NCBI GenBank assembly: GCA_002724245.1
Contig: PBOG01000035.1
Span: 1-47,372, forward strand
Direction: 5' to 3'
Source: Planctomycetaceae bacterium
GTDB taxonomy: Bacteria > Planctomycetota > Planctomycetia > Pirellulales > Pirellulaceae
DNA: 47,372 nt
The translations under genes were made by a program, and so were the position numbers. The notes under the pieces were generated by a model. The model searched no databases and was not told the origin of the DNA. It saw only the letters and a program-made list of their open reading frames with translations. This document shows positions 1 to 8,966 of this stretch, one piece after another. Within the stretch, counting starts at the first letter, position 1; the number at the start of each line of letters is the position of its first letter.

Positions 1-102
1 GACCGTGACGCCGACGACCGTGACGCCGACGACCGTGACGCCGACGACCGTGACGCCGACAACCGTGACGCCGACAACCGTGACGCCGACAACCGTGACG
101 CC
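1..102 (+). repeat. 15-bp tandem repeat, about 7 copies
   Basis: Unit gaccgtgacgccgac. Four copies begin with GAC and the next three with AAC; the last is incomplete (12 bp). The array reaches the window edge and may be longer. In the frame of the following gene it encodes DRDAD x4, then NRDAD x2 and NRDA, an Asp/Arg-rich linker before the STN-like domain. The 15-bp unit keeps the reading frame, so copy number could vary without breaking the gene. Confidence 0.95.
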
Positions 103-2922
103 CGTAATGGCGGCGAGGTGCGACTACGGTTTTCTTTTGATCGTGCTCCTTGGGAAAGCGTGCTTGAATGGCTTACCGAAGAGGCGGGATTGTCCATGCA
201 CGTGGATGAAATCCCGGCCGGTTCGCTAACCTACTCAGACGACCGAGCCTTTACGCCGGACGAGGCCATCGATCGGATCAATCGCTTTCTAATTCGCACC
301 GGCTATACATTGATTCGTAGCGCGAATTTAGTTTCGGTGATTAGTCTCGACGATGAGCGACGTGCGCAACTACTGGATGTGCTAGCGGAATACGTGACTC
401 TGGAAGAGTTGGATCAACGAGGCGAGTTTGAGGTCGTGAAGTGCCTATTTCCGCTTGTTAAGCTGGATCCGGCTGAAGTGGCAACGGAAATTTCGGGTAT
501 GACCGTTCTTTCTACTCCCATCGCGATGCCGAAATCCAAGCAGCTCTTGATTACCGAAACTGCGGGTAAGTTGCGTAGGATTCGTGACATTATCCAGTCG
601 GTGGAAAATCCGGCCGAAGGCAGCGAGCCAGTTCGTCGTTTTGAACTCAAGCACGCGACTTCTGAAGAAGTTCTAGCAGCAGCACGTCCGCTGGTTGGAC
701 TTGGCGAAGACACGAATGTCGGAGAGGACATCAATATTTCAACGGATGCGATCGGAAGGCAGATTTTTGTTACCGGTTCGGCCAGCAAGCTCGACATTAT
801 GAAACGCGTCATCGACATGCTTGACGTGGAGCCCAATAAGGCCGACGTAACAGCGGAACGTGAGACTCCTGAGTTGCGCACACACGTGATTCGTTCGGGT
901 GATCTGAACACCGTTTACGATGTGCTGCAGACGATCCTGGCGGGTCAGGATATCCGACTAGCCCCCGATGCAAGCACCAACAAAGTTATTGCTTTGGCAA
1001 CTCCCAGTATTCACGCACAGATCAAGAACACCATTGCGGTACTGGAGGGTGAAGCGGTTTCCTTTGAAGTGATCGATTTGAAGTCGGTTGACCCTCAATA
1101 TGTGATCCTGCTGCTGAATCAGATGTTTGGGATTACGGCAACGACTGAGGGGACGTCCAGCGAGTCGCAAACTGCGAATCCAGACGCACCAAAAATCGAT
1201 GCCGATCCGATTAGCGGACGCCTGTACGTGAGAGCCCGTCCATCTCAGATTGAAGAGATCAGGGCCATTGTTACGAGACTGCGTGCTACCAGCGATGTCA
1301 GTCAAAGCCGAGTTCGTATGTTGCCCTACCAGGGGACACAGGCTTTGCAAGCTCTGAATATTGCCAAGCAATTCTGGCCTGGTGAGAACGAAGTCTTGAT
1401 GATCGCGCCCGCTGATGCCAACGTGCCTCGGGTTCGTCAGGTGGAGATTAACCCGTCGAACGCTCCGCTGGAGCTCGATTTGCGCAGGGGACGGGGTAAT
1501 GACGGTGCGACGGAAGCTGCCCCGGTTAAGCCTAATGCGCCCGCGGACTCCAGTGAAACGGATCGTCCTGACAAGGAGCTTCCTGACGCAGGTGCAGCAG
1601 CAGCGGGAAAGTCAGACAAAACAGCAGCTGTCACGGCGCCCCAAAGCCAGCCGACATTCAAATTGGCAAGTCAAATCAAAGTGGCGCAACAACAAGACGA
1701 ACGTCAGAGTGTGTCGGATGATGAGCGAACGCGTTTAAGAGAGAAGCCGGCACCTATTCGAGTGCAATTGACGCCGCAAGGCATCTTGATTCAGTCTGAT
1801 GACCCGGCAGCCCTCGACCGGTTTGAGGAACATTTGAAGACGATCGCCGGCCCGGCAAATGCTGCCGTCGCCAGTCAGCAGCTCGCGGTTTTCTATCTGA
1901 AATTTGCACGTGCAGAAAGTGCGAACCGGCTGTTGGGAGAAATGTTGGGAGGCACCACCTCAAGCTTGTCTGCAGCTGGTGGTTCGCTGGTAGGAAGCGT
2001 GACCTCAAATTTGATGGGAGGGTTGCTTGGTGGTTTTCTGGGGAGCTCAGGAGGTGGCAGCACGAGTACAGATGCCAGTGTTGTAACGGTTGGTACGGCT
2101 ACGATTATTCCGGACGTGCGATTAAATCGCTTGATCGTACAGGGTACGTCCAGTGACATTCTCAAGATCGAGCAGCATTTACGAATCATCGATCAAGAAA
2201 ACAGCATGACCGAGGTGCAGACGCAAGGGAAACCTCGGATGATTCAGTTGGTGTATACGACGGCTGCGGAAGCGGCGACAGTGGTCAAGGAAGCATATGC
2301 GAGTCGGATTCAGGGAGGGCAACGCCAGCAAGGCCGCGGTGGTGAAGATCCTCGACAGGCAATGATGCGTGCAATTATGGGAGGACGCGGCGGCCGCGGT
2401 GGTCAGCGGGGCGGTCAGCAGGCCGCCGAAGAGCCCAAAATGACGATTGCTGTGGATGAACGCAGCAACTCACTCATTGTTACGGCACCTGAGCAGTTGT
2501 TTCGAGAAGTTGAAGAATTGGTTCAGCTGATCGATCAGAAAGGGGCGCAGCCGACCGAAGCATTTCAGGTCAAGACGCTCATGTATTCCAAACCGGACTA
2601 CGTCAAGAGTGCTTTGTCGGCCATTTTGGGCGACCAGGTACAGACTGCGGGTACCAGCTCGCAGCGTTCCAGGAGTGGCGGAAGCCAGAGTGCAACCCCC
2701 GAACAGGTGCGCAGCCGGCAGGCCATGGAGGCGTTTATACGTTCACGGCGCGGTGGTGGAAGTAGTCGTGGCGGCTTCGGTGGCAGCTCTCGCGGTCGCG
2801 GTGGTTTCGGTGGAAGCAGTCGTGGCGGCTTCGGTGGCAGCTCTCGTGGTCGCGGCGGTTTCGGTGGAAGTTCCCGCGGTGGCAGTTCGCGCGGTGGCAG
2901 TTCCCGCGGTAGAGGACGCTAG
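1..2922 (+). CDS. Secretin-N-module protein without pore domain, RGG tail (5' truncated)
   Basis: The reading frame is open from base 1, so the true start and signal peptide lie outside the window; 973 residues are visible. A GTG at 118 is in frame, but the same frame continues upstream through pentapeptide repeats (DRDAD/NRDAD), so it is not taken as the start. Then come an STN/N0-like region (nt 120-360) and about six to eight beta-alpha-beta modules of secretin-N type. Each shows a strand-helix start followed by a strand such as NRLIVQG or NSLIVTA and a helix ending near LIDQ. Charged, low-complexity linkers lie at nt 1450-1750. The C-terminal secretin barrel (VPxLGDIPLLGxLF type) is absent. 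Instead the protein ends in SSRGGFGG/RGRGG repeats. It lies upstream of a T2SS-like locus, so a periplasmic ring or partner role for the machine is an inference; it could also act alone. Confidence 0.85.
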   Translation, partial: DRDADDRDADDRDADDRDADNRDADNRDADNRDARNGGEVRLRFSFDRAPWESVLEWLTEEAGLSMHVDEIPAGSLTYSDDRAFTPDEAIDRINRFLIRTGYTLIRSANLVSVISLDDERRAQLLDVLAEYVTLEELDQRGEFEVVKCLFPLVKLDPAEVATEISGMTVLSTPIAMPKSKQLLITETAGKLRRIRDIIQSVENPAEGSEPVRRFELKHATSEEVLAAARPLVGLGEDTNVGEDINISTDAIGRQIFVTGSASKLDIMKRVIDMLDVEPNKADVTAERETPELRTHVIRSGDLNTVYDVLQTILAGQDIRLAPDASTNKVIALATPSIHAQIKNTIAVLEGEAVSFEVIDLKSVDPQYVILLLNQMFGITATTEGTSSESQTANPDAPKIDADPISGRLYVRARPSQIEEIRAIVTRLRATSDVSQSRVRMLPYQGTQALQALNIAKQFWPGENEVLMIAPADANVPRVRQVEINPSNAPLELDLRRGRGNDGATEAAPVKPNAPADSSETDRPDKELPDAGAAAAGKSDKTAAVTAPQSQPTFKLASQIKVAQQQDERQSVSDDERTRLREKPAPIRVQLTPQGILIQSDDPAALDRFEEHLKTIAGPANAAVASQQLAVFYLKFARAESANRLLGEMLGGTTSSLSAAGGSLVGSVTSNLMGGLLGGFLGSSGGGSTSTDASVVTVGTATIIPDVRLNRLIVQGTSSDILKIEQHLRIIDQENSMTEVQTQGKPRMIQLVYTTAAEAATVVKEAYASRIQGGQRQQGRGGEDPRQAMMRAIMGGRGGRGGQRGGQQAAEEPKMTIAVDERSNSLIVTAPEQLFREVEELVQLIDQKGAQPTEAFQVKTLMYSKPDYVKSALSAILGDQVQTAGTSSQRSRSGGSQSATPEQVRSRQAMEAFIRSRRGGGSSRGGFGGSSRGRGGFGGSSRGGFGGSSRGRGGFGGSSRGGSSRGGSSRGRGR
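2757..2919 (+). repeat. RGG-coding repeats at the 3' end
   Basis: A unit of 54 bp encodes SSRGGFGGSSRGRGGFGG. It occurs twice with third-position differences and is followed by short SSRGG, SSRGG and SSRGRGR units up to the stop. It is the C-terminal tail of the preceding protein and resembles RGG boxes, which in other proteins bind nucleic acid or phase separate. That role is unproven for an exported protein. Confidence 0.85.
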
Positions 2923-3314
2923 TGCGTCAATAACCGCCACCGATTACCTGCAAGCGTTCTGACCGATATTTCCCGAATGCTTCGCGCATTATGCACGCCG
3001 TCGAATCAATTTCTCGCGAGCTGAAATCGTTAGATCGGTGCATTTTTGCATCGTTTTCGGTGGACGCGGCGTCTCATTTTCGTACTAGTACCAGTTGCAT
3101 CCGTGTTTTTTCACAGATGTGGTGTCATTAGCCGTGGGGTGCTAGGATACTGCTTTGGTGCTGTTTGCCTGCCGGGAATTGTTGGTGGGAGGCCGTAATG
3201 GCGGCCAGGGAGCTGTGCGGCATCCCGTTTGAGGGAAATCGTGCAAGGCAATTGTGAGTATCACATCGTTTACGAATGAGACTCTGTTTCGCACTTACAT
3301 TGGGAGTTGATGTC
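2923..3314. other. Intergenic stretch, no gene seen
   Basis: About 390 bp between two same-strand genes. No convincing coding frame is visible on either strand. A short stem (GGCCG/CGGCC, 3192-3207) lies about 105 bp before the next gene. The region is long enough to hold the promoter of the downstream gene, but I cannot point to a clear -35/-10 pair. Confidence 0.6.
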
Positions 3315-4169
3315 ATGATGTCCCTTCGTCGTTTGAGTTGCTGCCTGGTTGGCTTCATGGTGATTTCTCTGGCCGTAAGTAACTTGCACGCCCAACGCGG
3401 TGGCGGCCGATTTGGCGGTGGTTTTGGCGGTTTTGGTGGTGGTTTTGGCGGTTTCGGTGGGGGTGGTTCGCTTGAGTTGTTGGCACGGGAAGACGTGCAA
3501 AAGGAACTAGAGCTGCTTGATGATCAAATCGCTGAGATTGAAGAAGCCCGCGAAGATCAGCGTGACGCGGTGCGTGAAGCTTTTTCGGGTTTTGGCCGTG
3601 GCGGAAACCGGGGCGGTGGCGATCGTGGCGCTCGTGGCAATCGAGACCGACAGGGTGGTGGAGACAGAGGACAGAGACAAGGTGGAGAGGACCGGTTTGC
3701 GCGTTTTCGCGAAATGCGTGAGAAGATGGAAAAGCAAGTCAAAGAAAGTATTGACAAGATTTTGTTGCCTCACCAATCAAAACGTTTGACCCAGTTGGTC
3801 CTGCAGCGCAGTTTACGTGGCGGTGCGGCTCAGGCTGCGGCTGCATTGAGTTCTGGTGATCTGGCAGAGGATCTGAACGTCAGCGAATCGCAGGGTGAGA
3901 AGCTGCAGGAGAAAGCACGCAGCATCGAAGAGAAATTGCGTAAAGAGATTGCCAAACTACGGCAGAAGGCTCAGGAAGAGCTGGTAAGCTCGCTTACGCC
4001 TGCCCAGCAGCGTGAATTCAAGGAAATGGTTGGCAAACCGTTCACGTTTGCAGAACCGGAGCGTGGCCGTGGCCGTGGCCGTGGTCGAGATCGTGGTCGT
4101 GGTGGCGATCGTGGTCGTGGTCGTGGTGGCGATCGGTCGGAGCGGCCACGGCGCCCGAATGACGCCTGA
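3315..4169 (+). CDS. Exported Gly/Arg-rich helical protein, RG tail
   Basis: A 284-residue protein. The ATG at 3315 is chosen because GGGAG lies 8 nt upstream and the residues that follow form a good signal peptide (MMSLRRLSCC..., cleavage near LHA|Q). Order: a glycine/phenylalanine-rich stretch (RFGGGFGGFGG), a charged helix (ELLDDQIAEIEEARED), an Arg/Gly/Asp-rich segment, a helical section with LPHQSKRLTQL and LTPAQQREFKEMVGKPF, then a tail of RGRGRGRDRGRG type. The LTPxQ-like helices recall periplasmic helical proteins with LTxxQ motifs common in planctomycetes; this is an analogy and no function is assigned. Its RG tail resembles that of the gene before it, which suggests a shared property of the pair. 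Confidence 0.85.
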   Translation: MMSLRRLSCCLVGFMVISLAVSNLHAQRGGGRFGGGFGGFGGGFGGFGGGGSLELLAREDVQKELELLDDQIAEIEEAREDQRDAVREAFSGFGRGGNRGGGDRGARGNRDRQGGGDRGQRQGGEDRFARFREMREKMEKQVKESIDKILLPHQSKRLTQLVLQRSLRGGAAQAAAALSSGDLAEDLNVSESQGEKLQEKARSIEEKLRKEIAKLRQKAQEELVSSLTPAQQREFKEMVGKPFTFAEPERGRGRGRGRDRGRGGDRGRGRGGDRSERPRRPNDA

Positions 4170-4690
4170 TACCAGGGTGGGGCTTCGGGCAGGTTGTTTT
4201 CAGGGCCAGTTTTGATGATTCTGCGGCCTGTTTAATGCCACGCTTGGCCGGGGTGCCTCTTAACACCCTCAGATATGGATATGTAATGCCATCACGACCT
4301 GGTCGTGATGGCATTACACGCTTTTCGGCCACTGGGAAAAGTGCCGGCTGTTATTTTTTGCTGGCCTGCCGGCTGCTTGGATAACGTTTGTGGCATGATT
4401 GTGTGGACACTCGCGAGGGTAGCGTCAATGCCCTTATTTTCGCTCTCATTGGACCACGCCTACGTGATTCGTGCTTGCAGCAGGTAAACGCCAAGAATGC
4501 CGGTCTAAGCACCATTTATGCAACTACAATAGAGGGGTTAGGGTGCCGTTGTCCTTTGGGTGGACTTGCACCCTGGTGGACTCACCGCGGCTATCACGTC
4601 TTTGTGTATTGGCATAAGTTGTCTTGTGCGTGCTGCTTTGGCGTGGTACGCGAGCCATTCTCCTTCAGTTTGTTTAAGTTGCTTATTGAT
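4170..4690. other. Intergenic stretch before gspE
   Basis: About 520 bp. It contains the hairpin at 4282-4318. The frame of gspE stays open upstream to 4388, but the residues it would add are Cys/Trp-rich and unlike any GspE N-terminus, so this is treated as leader or promoter region. No other gene is seen. Confidence 0.6.
4282..4318. terminator. Perfect 17-bp hairpin, probable terminator
   Basis: The arms 4282-4298 and 4302-4318 (tgtaatgccatcacgac and its exact reverse complement) are separated by the 3-nt loop ctg. A short T-rich run (cttttc) follows on the plus strand. It lies about 110 bp after the stop of the RG-tail protein and before the secretion locus, so it may insulate the two. 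The T run is weak, so a processing or protein-binding role is also possible. Confidence 0.6.
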
Positions 4691-6397
4691 ATGCAAGCCG
4701 GTGAAATTCTCCTCCGTCGTGGGCTGTTGAACGATGAGCAATTAGCGCGCTCACGTGATGCGAATGGCGATAGCTCTGGATTACTTGAAAGAGCCGTTGA
4801 ACTTGGGTTTGTTCAAGAGGGGGACGCGCTCCGCGCGCTTGGCGAGGAAATGGGCCTGGAGTATGTCGACCTGCGCGAAGTAGACGCGGATCTCTCGCTC
4901 CTGGATGGTTTTCCCACCAAGTTGATACATCGGCAGGTCTTGTTTCCAATTAGCCGTGAAAACGGTCAGCTAGTTGTGGCAACGAGTGATCCTTTTGATC
5001 TGTACCCGATCGATGAAGTAAGTGCGGCCACCGGCGCATCCGTGATGCCTGTGTTGGCTGACCGTGACGAAATTAACAAGTTAATCAAACGCCATCTCGG
5101 TGTCGGTAGCGAGACAGTTGACGGTTTGATTGAGTTAAAGCGAGAAGAAGAGGTTGAACTATTAGAAGACCTGGAGACTGACGGGTCAGAGCTTTCGGAG
5201 ATGGCCCAGGAAGCATCGGTAGTGCGGCTCGTAAACGAGATTTTGCTGGAGGCTATTGAAAGCCGCGCCAGTGATGTGCATCTGGAGTCACAGGGTGACG
5301 GTCTCGTAGTGCGTTATCGGATTGATGGCATGCTGCATCCACAAGCAGTGCCACCAGAGATTAACCGATTTCAACTCGCGATTATCAGCCGCCTGAAGAT
5401 CATGGCGCGGTTGAATATTGCAGAGCGGCGTTTGCCTCAAGATGGGCGCATCAAATTGCGTATTAAAGGGCGCGAGATCGATGTGCGGTTTTCCGTGATT
5501 CCGATGATTCACGGAGAGAGCGTTGTGATGCGGATCCTTGATAAGTCCGCAATGGTATTTGAGCTCAAGGGGCTTGGTCTGGAAGAGGATACCTATACAA
5601 CTTTCCATGAACTGATCCGCGAGCCTCATGGGATTATTCTGGTGACGGGACCAACGGGTTCCGGGAAAACAACCACGCTTTACAGTGCTTTGTCAGAGAT
5701 CAACGATCCCTCGCACAAGATTATTACTACGGAAGACCCAGTTGAATATCAGCTCTCTGGTATCAATCAGATCCAGGTGCAAAATAAGATCGGTTTTACG
5801 TTTGGTCATTCGCTACGTAGTATCTTGCGCCACGACCCGGATATCGTCTTGGTGGGTGAGATTCGTGACTTGGAGACGGCGGAGAATGCGATTCAGGCAT
5901 CGCTGACTGGGCACCTGGTCTTTAGTACTTTGCATACGAATGATGCTCCCACAGCCTACACGCGGTTGACTGATATGGGATTGGAGCCATTCCTGGTTGC
6001 CAGTACGGTTGAAGCTGTGATGGCACAGCAGCTCTTGCGGCGGCTCTGCAAGCACTGCAAGGAGGTTTTTGAGCCCACCCGCGATGAGTTTCCAGAAGAT
6101 TTTCCGTGGGACGAGGTAGGTGGTCGTCCGCTGTATCGACCAGTTGGGTGTCACCATTGCCGAGGAGTTGGCTACATGGGTCGCGTCGGTATATACGAGC
6201 TGATGGTGACAACGGATGAGGTGCGTGAATTGGCGAACGAAAACGCGAGTGCCTGGCGGCTCCGCAAAAAGGCACTCGATGGAGGAATGCGATCATTGCG
6301 GGATGATGGCTGGAACAAGGTCCTTCGCGGTGATTCGACTGTGGATGAAGTGATGCGTGTTGCTAAGAGTGATGCACTGCTAAAGAGCATTACCTAA
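4691..6397 (+). CDS. gspE: Type II secretion / type IV pilus assembly ATPase GspE (PilB-like)
   Basis: A 568-residue cytoplasmic hexameric ATPase that powers pseudopilus assembly. Start chosen at the ATG giving MQAGEILLRRGLL, a typical GspE/PilB N1 domain; no strong ribosome site is visible. An N-terminal MshEN-like domain (about 1-150) is followed by the ATPase core: Walker A GPTGSGKTT at about 319-327, Asp box, Walker B region DPDIVLVGEIRD at about 381-392, and a His-box GHLVFSTLHTND. A tetracysteine zinc motif (CKHC near 453 and CHHC near 487) is present, as in classical GspE/PilB. Length is normal. It heads the gspE-K cluster, 40 bp before gspF. Confidence 0.97.
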   Translation: MQAGEILLRRGLLNDEQLARSRDANGDSSGLLERAVELGFVQEGDALRALGEEMGLEYVDLREVDADLSLLDGFPTKLIHRQVLFPISRENGQLVVATSDPFDLYPIDEVSAATGASVMPVLADRDEINKLIKRHLGVGSETVDGLIELKREEEVELLEDLETDGSELSEMAQEASVVRLVNEILLEAIESRASDVHLESQGDGLVVRYRIDGMLHPQAVPPEINRFQLAIISRLKIMARLNIAERRLPQDGRIKLRIKGREIDVRFSVIPMIHGESVVMRILDKSAMVFELKGLGLEEDTYTTFHELIREPHGIILVTGPTGSGKTTTLYSALSEINDPSHKIITTEDPVEYQLSGINQIQVQNKIGFTFGHSLRSILRHDPDIVLVGEIRDLETAENAIQASLTGHLVFSTLHTNDAPTAYTRLTDMGLEPFLVASTVEAVMAQQLLRRLCKHCKEVFEPTRDEFPEDFPWDEVGGRPLYRPVGCHHCRGVGYMGRVGIYELMVTTDEVRELANENASAWRLRKKALDGGMRSLRDDGWNKVLRGDSTVDEVMRVAKSDALLKSIT

Positions 6398-6437
6398 GGT
6401 AACTTGTTACTCAACAATCTTTTGCGTTATTTGAATC

Positions 6438-7643
6438 ATGCCTGATTTTGCCTACATCGCGCGCGATGGACAGGGTGAACGCGTGACTGGCAGCTTATCT
6501 GCTGCCAGTCAACGTGAAGTGGTCAACATTCTCTCCGACAGATCGCTATTTCCTCTTGAGGTAACGGTAGAAAAAACGGCCAAGCGTTTTACATTTGGTC
6601 GTCCCGTCAAGGGGCAAGCGATGGCGCTGATCTATGCTCAGATGGCTGCCTTGCTGCGCAGTGGTGTGCCGTTGTTGCGTTCACTTGATGTTTTGCGCAA
6701 TCAGGCAGCCAAGCCAATTCTGAAGGAGGTGCTTGGTGATGTGCGTGATCGTATCGAAGAGGGGGAAACGTTAGGCGATGGCATGGCGCGGCACACGACC
6801 GTATTCAGTGAAATGGCGGTAAACATGGTTCGTGCCGGTGGCGAGGGCGGGTTTTTGGAAGAGGCTCTCGAGCGGGTGGCTATTTTTTCCGAACAGCAGG
6901 AAGATCTCAAAAGCCGTACGATTGGAGCCTTGGCTTACCCAGTTTTTTTGGCCATTGTTGGCAGCCTCGTGATCACAGGGTTAATTGTCTTTATTGTGCC
7001 GCAGTTTGACTCGATGTTTGACCGTTTGCGACAGATGGGCCAGTTGCCATTTGTTACAGATTGGCTGCTCAATTTTAGTGCGGCACTCAGGAACTGGGGC
7101 CTCTATATCATTGTGGCATTGGTTGTGTTCTTGTTTGTAGTTCGCAGTCGTTTACAAACGGAATCAGGGAAACGCACTCGTGATCTGGTCAAAATTCGCT
7201 TGCCGCTGTTTGGTATTGTGTTTCGGAATTTTGCGGTCGCCAGGTTCTGCCGGGTGCTGGGAACCTTGTTGCGTAACGGTGTGCCCATCTTGACTTCATT
7301 GGACATCAGTCGGGAGGCTGCTGGCAACCGAATTTTGTCAGAGGCGATTGGAAACGCTTCCGAGAATATTACCGCGGGTGAAACGCTGGCTGGTCCACTG
7401 GCCGCGTCGGGGCACTTTCCGGACACGGTTGTAGAGATGATTACCGTGGCAGAAGAATCCAATACGTTAGATTCGGTCTTGGTTGATATTGCTGATGGAC
7501 TCGAAAAACGTACCTCGCGAGCACTTGATTTGGCGGTGCGTTTGCTCGAGCCAATAATGCTATTGTTAATGGCTGGAATTGTACTGTTCGTGGTCGTCGC
7601 ATTGCTGGTACCGATCATTCGGATGAGTAGTACTTTTGGATAA
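6438..7643 (+). CDS. gspF: Type II secretion inner-membrane platform protein GspF (PilC-like)
   Basis: A 401-residue polytopic inner-membrane protein that connects the ATPase to the growing pseudopilus. The N-terminus MPDFAYIARDGQGERVTGSL is the standard GspF opening. Two T2SSF repeats are visible (about 65-190 and 265-390), each with the pattern LLRSGVPLLRSLD / LLRNGVPILTSLD. Hydrophobic segments lie near 165-190, 215-240 and 370-395. Length matches the family. It is placed directly after gspE, as in most T2SS operons. Confidence 0.97.
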   Translation: MPDFAYIARDGQGERVTGSLSAASQREVVNILSDRSLFPLEVTVEKTAKRFTFGRPVKGQAMALIYAQMAALLRSGVPLLRSLDVLRNQAAKPILKEVLGDVRDRIEEGETLGDGMARHTTVFSEMAVNMVRAGGEGGFLEEALERVAIFSEQQEDLKSRTIGALAYPVFLAIVGSLVITGLIVFIVPQFDSMFDRLRQMGQLPFVTDWLLNFSAALRNWGLYIIVALVVFLFVVRSRLQTESGKRTRDLVKIRLPLFGIVFRNFAVARFCRVLGTLLRNGVPILTSLDISREAAGNRILSEAIGNASENITAGETLAGPLAASGHFPDTVVEMITVAEESNTLDSVLVDIADGLEKRTSRALDLAVRLLEPIMLLLMAGIVLFVVVALLVPIIRMSSTFG

Positions 7644-7736
7644 ACAGTAACCGCGATTGCATCCCCCTCCGCGTGTAAGACATCTACAGTTCACGCGCTT
7701 AACTTACTACCTTCGAGAACATGGGAGACCCATTCA

Positions 7737-8153
7737 ATGAGACGTCATTCACATCGGCGGCGTCGAGCATTTACATTGCTGGAAGTCATGCTGGTTTTAG
7801 CAATCCTCTTGATTCTGGCTTCGTTTGTTGGGGTATCGATTATCCGCACTCAGGGCAGCGCGAATGTTAAGGCTACGCAGACCCAATTGTCTGCGATAGA
7901 GACAATTCTCAAGCTCTACTACCTCGACATGGGCGCATATCCGACGAGTCTTTCTGACTTGCGGGTTGCACCGCAAGCATCTGGGAATGTCCAGAAATGG
8001 AACGGTCCCTATAGTGACAAGGACATTCCTCCGGATCCATGGGGTAATGCCTACTTGTACGAACCTGCCAGCGGTGGTTACCGACTGTGGTCAGCTGGCC
8101 CGGATGCGCTCCAAGACACGGATGATGACATTATCGTCGACGGGACTTCCTGA
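7737..8153 (+). CDS. gspG: Major pseudopilin GspG
   Basis: A 138-residue major pseudopilin. A short basic leader (MRRHSHRRRR) is followed by A|FTLLEVMLVLAILL, with Glu at +5 of the mature protein. The -1 residue is Ala where most pseudopilins have Gly. The C-terminal half has the family features DPWGNAYLY and GPDALQDTDDDI, the latter being the expected calcium-binding loop. GGGAGA lies 8 nt before the ATG. A 93-bp gap separates it from gspF, the largest gap between gspE and gspK, so it may have its own promoter. Confidence 0.96.
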   Translation: MRRHSHRRRRAFTLLEVMLVLAILLILASFVGVSIIRTQGSANVKATQTQLSAIETILKLYYLDMGAYPTSLSDLRVAPQASGNVQKWNGPYSDKDIPPDPWGNAYLYEPASGGYRLWSAGPDALQDTDDDIIVDGTS

Positions 8154-8219
8154 TTTACGCGGCTGTCTACTGCCGTGTTTCTTGACCGCTGCAAGTAGCT
8201 AGCGAGAAGGCGTTTGACC

Positions 8220-8966
8220 GTGTCATACGATCACTGTGACAATTCGGCAGGCGGGCTAGCCAATGCGGGCAGATCTCCTGTGGTGGTTGGCCGTGGTAGT
8301 CGGAGTTCGGGCCGGCGCATGATTGCGTCGGGATTTACGTTGCTGGAGCTGCTGCTTGTTTTGACTTTGCTGGTTGTCATAGGCGGCATTGCCAGCCAGT
8401 CGCTGCGCGGCCCGATTGAAAGCCAGCGTCTGCGACGCTCCTCCGAGTTGCTGCGAATCGCTTTGGGCCGGGCACGTGTCAAAGCCATGCAGTCTGGACA
8501 GACACAGGTTTTTCGGTACGAGATTGCCGGACGCCGTTATCAGACACAACCCTTGGCGCTTGATTCTGAAGCCTCGGAATGGGGGCTAGATGCTTTCGAC
8601 CAGTCCGATGAACTTGCGCAGATCAACGATCCAAATAATCCAGACGTGTTTTCCGCTACACGGGCGAAACAGGTGAACACTCTGGCGGAATTACGTTATC
8701 AGTTACCGGAGGGTATTGTTTTTCAACAAGGGGCAACAGAGCTTGATCTCCGTATGTCACTTGCACAAGAGGAGTTGGCAACGCTTGATCAGGCAATGCA
8801 GAATTGGTCGCAGCCGATCCTGTTTTACCCAGATGGGTCGACTTCCGAAGCGCGTCTCTTCTTGTCGAATCAGGCTGGCCAGAGGTTTGTCGCGATTCGT
8901 CTGAGGAGTTTGACGGGGATTCCTGTAGTGAGCGGTGTGCTCTCACCAGAGGAGTTGCCTCAATGA
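8220..8966 (+). CDS. gspH: Minor pseudopilin GspH-like
   Basis: About 248 residues. The prepilin site is G|FTLLELLLVLTLLVVIGG, followed by a globular domain with ARVKAMQSGQTQVFRYEI, typical of GspH/FimT proteins, and the late strand PILFYPDGSTSEARLFL. The start is uncertain. GTG 8220 has AGAAGG 9 nt upstream and gives an unusually long leader of about 38 residues before the Gly; ATG 8319 gives a short classical leader of 5 residues with a weaker site. The stop overlaps the gspI start (ATGA), which indicates translational coupling. Confidence 0.88.
   Translation: MSYDHCDNSAGGLANAGRSPVVVGRGSRSSGRRMIASGFTLLELLLVLTLLVVIGGIASQSLRGPIESQRLRRSSELLRIALGRARVKAMQSGQTQVFRYEIAGRRYQTQPLALDSEASEWGLDAFDQSDELAQINDPNNPDVFSATRAKQVNTLAELRYQLPEGIVFQQGATELDLRMSLAQEELATLDQAMQNWSQPILFYPDGSTSEARLFLSNQAGQRFVAIRLRSLTGIPVVSGVLSPEELPQ

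Noticed and set aside
5-229. ORF giving MTPTTVTPTTV repeats from the tandem array
   Set aside because: A shifted reading of the repeat. The frame of the long secretin-N gene is open across the whole array and continues for 2.9 kb, whereas this one stops at 229.
4388-4690. In-frame extension of gspE upstream to 4388
   Set aside because: The extra residues are Cys/Trp-rich with no GspE likeness, and the first Met of the normal N-domain is at 4691.
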